From contig DJPC01000126.1 in the NCBI GenBank assembly GCA_002439665.1, positions 1-8,715 on the forward strand: 8,715 bases of DNA, given 5' to 3'. Below are positions 5,176 to 8,715 of the stretch, piece after piece. The notes under the pieces were generated by a model. That model was not told the origin of the DNA and did no database searches. It was given only the letters and a program-made list of their open reading frames with translations. The position numbers and the translations under genes are program-made. The DNA comes from Dialister sp. UBA6422. GTDB lineage: Bacteria > Bacillota > Negativicutes > Veillonellales > Dialisteraceae. Numbering within the stretch: the stretch's first letter is position 1; each line of letters begins with the position of its first letter.

Positions 5176-6864
5176 ATGACTATGATAGGGAAAGTATTAG
5201 AAGGTAGATGGTTAGGTACACATGTCATTTTTGGTCTCATGGCATTGGTACTTTTCATCTTTCCTTTGCTTAGGTTATTGGTGTTATCGGTCACAGCGGA
5301 AGATGGCTCATGGAATGTAGAAGCCTATCGGTATCTTCTTTCTGATGAGAGAGCGATGACTGCTATCGTCAATACATTATATATTTCTGTTTTTTCTGCT
5401 ATTCTATCTTCTCTTTTAGGGACGGTTATAGCATTCTTGGTGGGATATACCAATATTCGTTATAAAAAAATTATAGAAGCATTGGTGTTTCTCCCTTTCG
5501 TGATTCCTGCTTACGTGATGACTATTTCCTGGACAGGACTTACGGCACCCAATGGTGGCCTCACTTTACTTTTGAAGGGACTGGGGTTTTCGCCGATTGA
5601 TTTATATACACCAGGCGGCATCATTGCTATGCTTGGCATTTGTCATATGTCAGTAGTGTATGTGACAGTGATTCATCGGTTGCGCCAGGTTTCTATGGAA
5701 GTGGACTGGGCAGCTCGTGCATCTGGTTCTTCTATATGGCGGGTTTTATGGTCTATTGATCTTCCTATGACTTCTTCGGCTATTGCTAGTGGTGCTGTAT
5801 TGGCTTTTCTGGCAGATATCGATAATTTTGCAGTTCCTGCTTTTTTAGGGATTTCTTCTAATATTCCAGTTCTTAGTACTTATATTTATGAAAAAGTCAT
5901 AAGTTTTGGGCCGGATTCTTTTACCTACGGAGCGGTCCTTTCGGTAGTTCTTTCTGTGATTGCTTTAGCAGGTACGCTACTGGCAGCAGGACTTGGAAAA
6001 ACATCAGTGGCTGCGGAAAGTCATCGAGATGAAGTAGAACCTCGTATTTCTTTATCTCGTTCTTACCGTATTGTTGTAGAATGGGTGGTTCTTTGCTTTT
6101 TAGTGGGGATTAGTATCATTCCATTCTGCTACATGGCAATTAGTGCACTACTTAAAACATTCGTATTCTCCCTACGTATGGAGGATATGACTTTGGATAA
6201 TTACCGTTTTGTGTTTACCAATGATGGTGTAAGAGAAGCGGCACTGAATAGTTTGTTTATGAGTGGTGTAGGTACACTGGGCTGTCTTTTATTAGGAACC
6301 ATTATAGCCTATGGGGTAGTACGAAAAAGAAATGCCATGGCTCGTTTCGTAGAGCAGATGGCCGGGGTTACTTATTCTGTTCCTGGTATCGTATTGGCTT
6401 TGGCTTTGATTTTCTATTGGAGTCAACCTCTTCCTGGTGTGAACACCGGTTTGTATGGCTCCTATACCATCCTTATACTGGGCTATATCACCCGCTATAT
6501 GGTGGTACAAATTAAAAATAGTGCTTCTGCTATGCAGTCTATGTCAGAGGCGGCAGAAGAAGCAGCTTTGGTTTCCGGTAGTACGGTCTTTCATATGTGG
6601 AGAAAAATTATTATCCCCCAGCTAGCACTACCGGCACTATCTGGATCATTTTTCATCTTTTTGTCTGCCTTTACAGAACTCACTATGTCTTCTGTCATGG
6701 CTTCTACAGATACTCGTACCATCGGTCTTACGATCTTTAATTTACAGCAAGCGGGGGATTATAGTTTAGCAGCCGCTGTTTCTTCTGTCATTTTAGCAAT
6801 TATGATATTGGGATGTATTTTACGTCTCTTGACAGAGCACAAGAATAAAAAGCGGTCCGCATAA
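5176..6864 (+). CDS. ABC transporter permease, fused two-domain (FbpB/AfuB/PhnU2-like)
   Basis: 562 residues, about twice a single MetI-like permease, with two homologous halves. The first half holds membrane segments near 17-40, 65-92, 99-120, 146-168, 200-222 and 250-272. The second holds segments near 299-325, 355-382, 395-415, 427-447, 484-508 and 530-550. Each half has an EAA-type cytoplasmic loop for docking the ATPase: MEVDWAARASGSSIWRV (174-190) and MSEAAEEAALVSGSTVFH (456-473). A single protein can therefore supply both halves of the channel, as in the fused permeases of iron(III), hexose-phosphate and putative 2-aminoethylphosphonate importers. The start at 5176 is only 2 bp after the lipoprotein stop and has no clear Shine-Dalgarno, so translation is probably coupled; the ATG at 5182 is an alternative start. 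The domain call is firm; the substrate is inferred from context only. Confidence 0.92.
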   Translation: MTMIGKVLEGRWLGTHVIFGLMALVLFIFPLLRLLVLSVTAEDGSWNVEAYRYLLSDERAMTAIVNTLYISVFSAILSSLLGTVIAFLVGYTNIRYKKIIEALVFLPFVIPAYVMTISWTGLTAPNGGLTLLLKGLGFSPIDLYTPGGIIAMLGICHMSVVYVTVIHRLRQVSMEVDWAARASGSSIWRVLWSIDLPMTSSAIASGAVLAFLADIDNFAVPAFLGISSNIPVLSTYIYEKVISFGPDSFTYGAVLSVVLSVIALAGTLLAAGLGKTSVAAESHRDEVEPRISLSRSYRIVVEWVVLCFLVGISIIPFCYMAISALLKTFVFSLRMEDMTLDNYRFVFTNDGVREAALNSLFMSGVGTLGCLLLGTIIAYGVVRKRNAMARFVEQMAGVTYSVPGIVLALALIFYWSQPLPGVNTGLYGSYTILILGYITRYMVVQIKNSASAMQSMSEAAEEAALVSGSTVFHMWRKIIIPQLALPALSGSFFIFLSAFTELTMSSVMASTDTRTIGLTIFNLQQAGDYSLAAAVSSVILAIMILGCILRLLTEHKNKKRSA

Positions 6865-7048
6865 AAGGACGAGTATACATTTGGAGGTTGTGACCTGGGA
6901 GAAGGAATAAGATAGTTCTTACCGTGACAGAGGGCAAAGGCAGAGTCGCTTTTGACTTCTCTTTGGAGCTTATCCCATTATTTTTCTCTTTTGGAAAGTA
7001 TTTTTTAAGAAGTACATAGGAAATTATATAGAAAGGAACTTGGTAGTC
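6865..7048 (+). other. structured gap between permease and ATPase genes (possible internal terminator/attenuator)
   Basis: A nested hairpin: outer arms GGAATAAG (6904-6911) and CTTATCCC (6969-6976) pair at 7 of 8 positions. Inside, CAAAG (6935-6939) pairs with CTTTG (6961-6965) and AGTC (6944-6947) with GACT (6954-6957) around a GCTTTT loop. A T-rich tract, TTTTTCTCTTTT, follows at 6981-6992, the layout of an intrinsic terminator with a long apical region. A ribosome site AAAGGA at 7032-7037 precedes the ATPase ATG. All other gaps in this operon are short, so this 175-bp insertion is conspicuous. It could be an attenuator, a processing site that changes subunit ratios, or a degenerate intergenic repeat. 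Confidence 0.5.
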
Positions 7049-8071
7049 ATGTCTCTTGACATACGTCATATATCTATGTCTTATGGGCACACCGCTGTAT
7101 TGAAAGATATTTCTGCAGATATCCAAAACGGAGAATTTCTATCCATTTTAGGACATTCTGGTTGCGGAAAAACTACATTGCTTAAAATATTAGCTGGATT
7201 TGTTCGTCCTGTAGCAGGGGAGATCCTAATGAATGGAACGTTATACTCTGATAGCCATCATGCATTAACGCCGGATAAAAGAGATATGGGAATGGTTTTT
7301 CAATCCTTTGCTTTATGGCCTCATATGACAGTTCGGAATCATGTAGAATTTCCGCTCCAGTGTCGAAATAAACATATGGACAAAGAAGAACGAGATAAGA
7401 GAGTGGAGGAAGTTCTTAAGGTTACAGGTCTTACAGATTTGGCTACGCGCTATCCAGATGAATTATCTGGCGGGCAGCGGCAGCGTGTCTCTCTAGCAAG
7501 AGCTATTGCCCCTGGTCCCTCCCTCCTTTTAATGGATGAACCTCTATCTGCCTTGGATGCAGATTTGCGTATTTCCATGAGAAAAGAAATTAAAAAAATT
7601 CATCGAGCTACAGGGGCGACAGTAGTTTTTGTCACCCATGACCAGGGAGAAGCACTTTCCATGTCAGATCGCATTATGGTTTTGAAAGATGGATGTGTGG
7701 AACAACTAGGAACGCCAGAAGAAATTTATTTGCAGCCTAAAACCCCCTTTGTGGCATCCTTCATTGGCAGGTGCAACTTTATACATGGGAAGTGGGATGG
7801 AAATACATTCCATACAGCAGAGGGACAATTTGTTTTTAAAGGGCAGCCAGTGGCTGATATTTTCCATCAGGAAGAAGTTTGCCCTATTCGACCAGAACAG
7901 ATGCATATGAACCAGCTTGGGAAGGGAATCCCTGCTGTGGTGAGAGAAAAACAATATAATGGACGAGAAATTCATTATGCTGTTTCCAGTGGTGATGATA
8001 TGTATACTGTGTATACTGGTGCAGAAGAACGATTTAATATTGGTGATGAGGTGTATTTGCAATGTCAATAA
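7049..8071 (+). CDS. ABC transporter ATP-binding protein (Fbp/Afu/PhnT-like, with TOBE-type C-terminus)
   Basis: 340 residues from the ATG at 7049; the in-frame TTG at 7040 is only 2 nt from the AAAGGA site and is rejected. Seen in order: Walker A GHSGCGKTT (35-43), Q-loop Gln85 in VFQSFALWPHMTV, signature LSGGQ (139-143), Walker B LLLMDEP (159-165) with Glu164, D-loop SALD (167-170), and switch His197 in VTHDQ. The C-terminal part, about 240-340, matches the TOBE-like regulatory extension of spermidine, iron, phosphonate and sugar importers. The protein is complete, and all catalytic motifs are intact. It should power the fused permease encoded upstream. It is separated from the permease by a structured 175-bp gap yet overlaps the next gene by 10 bp, so ATPase and phosphohydrolase are tightly coupled. 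Substrate class unknown. Confidence 0.93.
   Translation: MSLDIRHISMSYGHTAVLKDISADIQNGEFLSILGHSGCGKTTLLKILAGFVRPVAGEILMNGTLYSDSHHALTPDKRDMGMVFQSFALWPHMTVRNHVEFPLQCRNKHMDKEERDKRVEEVLKVTGLTDLATRYPDELSGGQRQRVSLARAIAPGPSLLLMDEPLSALDADLRISMRKEIKKIHRATGATVVFVTHDQGEALSMSDRIMVLKDGCVEQLGTPEEIYLQPKTPFVASFIGRCNFIHGKWDGNTFHTAEGQFVFKGQPVADIFHQEEVCPIRPEQMHMNQLGKGIPAVVREKQYNGREIHYAVSSGDDMYTVYTGAEERFNIGDEVYLQCQ
8048..8053 (+). promoter_or_regulatory. ribosome binding site of the PHP phosphohydrolase gene, inside the ATPase gene
   Basis: GAGGTG lies 8 nt before the ATG at 8062 and within the last codons of the ATPase. It supports the overlapping start, from which the protein begins MSIKPVFDLHTHT as PHP proteins usually do. 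Confidence 0.65.
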
Positions 8072-8715
8072 AACCTGTATTTGATTTACATACCCATACA
8101 GTAGCCAGCGGGCATGCTTATGGGACTTTACTGGAAAATTTAACAGAAGCTAAAAGAAAAGGTCTTTTGGCTATGGGAACATCTGACCATAGTCCGGGAA
8201 TGATTCATACCACCAATAAGGCTTTTTTTGAAAACTATAAGATATTACCTAGAGAAGTCAATGGGGTACGCCTCATGCGTGGTATGGAAGCCAATATCGT
8301 AGACTATGATGGTACAGTCGACGGAGGCTTAGTTATGAGAGAGCTGGACTATGTGATTGCCAGCTTACATACTCCTTGCATCAAAAGTGGCAGTGTGGAA
8401 GATAATACCAGAGCGGTCATTGGTGCGATGAAAAATCCATGGGTTAAAATCATCGGTCATCCTGATGATGCCAGATATCCATTGGATATCGACCAGGTTG
8501 TACGGGCTGCTAAGGAGTATGGAGTAGCACTGGAACTCAACAATAGCTCACTTCGTCCTACTTGTACGAGAAAAAATGGGGCTGTACTGGAAAAGGTATT
8601 AGCCCAGACAATTATGAAGTATGGTGCCAAGGCTGTCATGGGAAGTGATGCCCATGTATGGTGTGATGTAGGAAATTTTAAAGAATGCACGGCTATGATG
8701 GAAGATATTCATTTT
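8062..8715 (+). CDS. PHP-superfamily metal-dependent phosphohydrolase, YcdX-like (3' end outside window)
   Basis: 218 residues are visible from the ATG at 8062 and the frame is still open at the right edge; YcdX-type proteins are about 245 residues, so roughly 25-30 are missing. Seen: motif DLHTHT with H10 and H12, SGHAY with H18, TSDHS with D42 and H43, RGMEANI with E76, ASLHTP with H103, IGHPDD with H133, ELNNSS (158-163), and GSDAH with D196 and H198. These fit, in order and spacing, the nine ligands of the trinuclear metal centre known in E. coli YcdX, and the surrounding residues (EANI, LELNNSS) also match that subfamily rather than PolX or DNA polymerase III PHP domains. Members are thought to hydrolyse phosphoesters; histidinol phosphatase is the best-known relative. 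The start overlaps the ATPase by 10 bp, which implies translational coupling to the transporter. The natural substrate is not known. Confidence 0.9.
   Translation, partial: MSIKPVFDLHTHTVASGHAYGTLLENLTEAKRKGLLAMGTSDHSPGMIHTTNKAFFENYKILPREVNGVRLMRGMEANIVDYDGTVDGGLVMRELDYVIASLHTPCIKSGSVEDNTRAVIGAMKNPWVKIIGHPDDARYPLDIDQVVRAAKEYGVALELNNSSLRPTCTRKNGAVLEKVLAQTIMKYGAKAVMGSDAHVWCDVGNFKECTAMMEDIHF

Noticed and set aside
6800..7126. 108-codon open frame on the minus strand across the permease-ATPase gap
   Set aside because: It runs antisense to two well-supported genes, has no ribosome site that I can see and no recognisable domain.
8457..8690. 77-codon minus-strand frame inside the PHP gene
   Set aside because: Antisense shadow of conserved PHP motifs.

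Overview
This window is ordinary-looking bacterial chromosome of moderate GC (low-to-mid 40s percent by eye), densely coded, with strong AAGGAGG-type Shine-Dalgarno sites. The Firmicute-like ribosome sites, the Sec-type exported esterase and the overall protein flavour fit a diderm Firmicute of the Negativicutes (Veillonella/Dialister/Megasphaera type). That placement is an impression; no rRNA or other taxonomic marker is present. I see no insertion sequence, phage gene, tRNA, rRNA or CRISPR array.

Left part (1-3270). The window opens inside the C-terminal half of a glutathionylspermidine-synthase-family ATP-grasp ligase (1-612, +). A monocistronic flavin reductase-like FMN split-barrel protein follows (717-1229, +). 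It converges on a leftward pair: an exported alpha/beta-hydrolase (2825-1815, -) followed by a MarR-family regulator (1747-1319, -). The convergent genes share one very long, nearly perfect inverted repeat (1260-1330) that can act as a bidirectional terminator and includes the last codons of marR. Upstream of the hydrolase lies a 445-bp AT-rich intergenic region. It holds two near-identical palindromes (TACGATATCGTA and TACGATATCATA), overlapping candidate promoters and short inverted repeats. It separates the hydrolase-marR unit from the divergent rightward operon.

Right part (3271-8715). Five same-strand genes form a probable operon: a TIM-barrel sugar-phosphate isomerase/epimerase-like enzyme; a solute-binding lipoprotein; a fused double-domain permease; an ABC ATPase with a TOBE-type tail; and a PHP-superfamily phosphohydrolase resembling E. 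coli YcdX, which runs off the right edge. The last gene overlaps the ATPase by 10 bp. The transporter belongs to the Fbp/Afu/PhnSTUV-like ('iron / 2-aminoethylphosphonate / hexose-phosphate') group of importers. The two metal-dependent enzymes, each of a family acting on phosphorylated or sugar substrates, flank the transporter. This suggests import of a small phosphorylated or phosphonate-like compound followed by isomerisation and dephosphorylation, rather than iron uptake. The substrate is not determinable from the sequence. A 175-bp gap between permease and ATPase contains a nested hairpin followed by a T-rich tract, so the ATPase and phosphatase genes may be under separate (attenuated) control.
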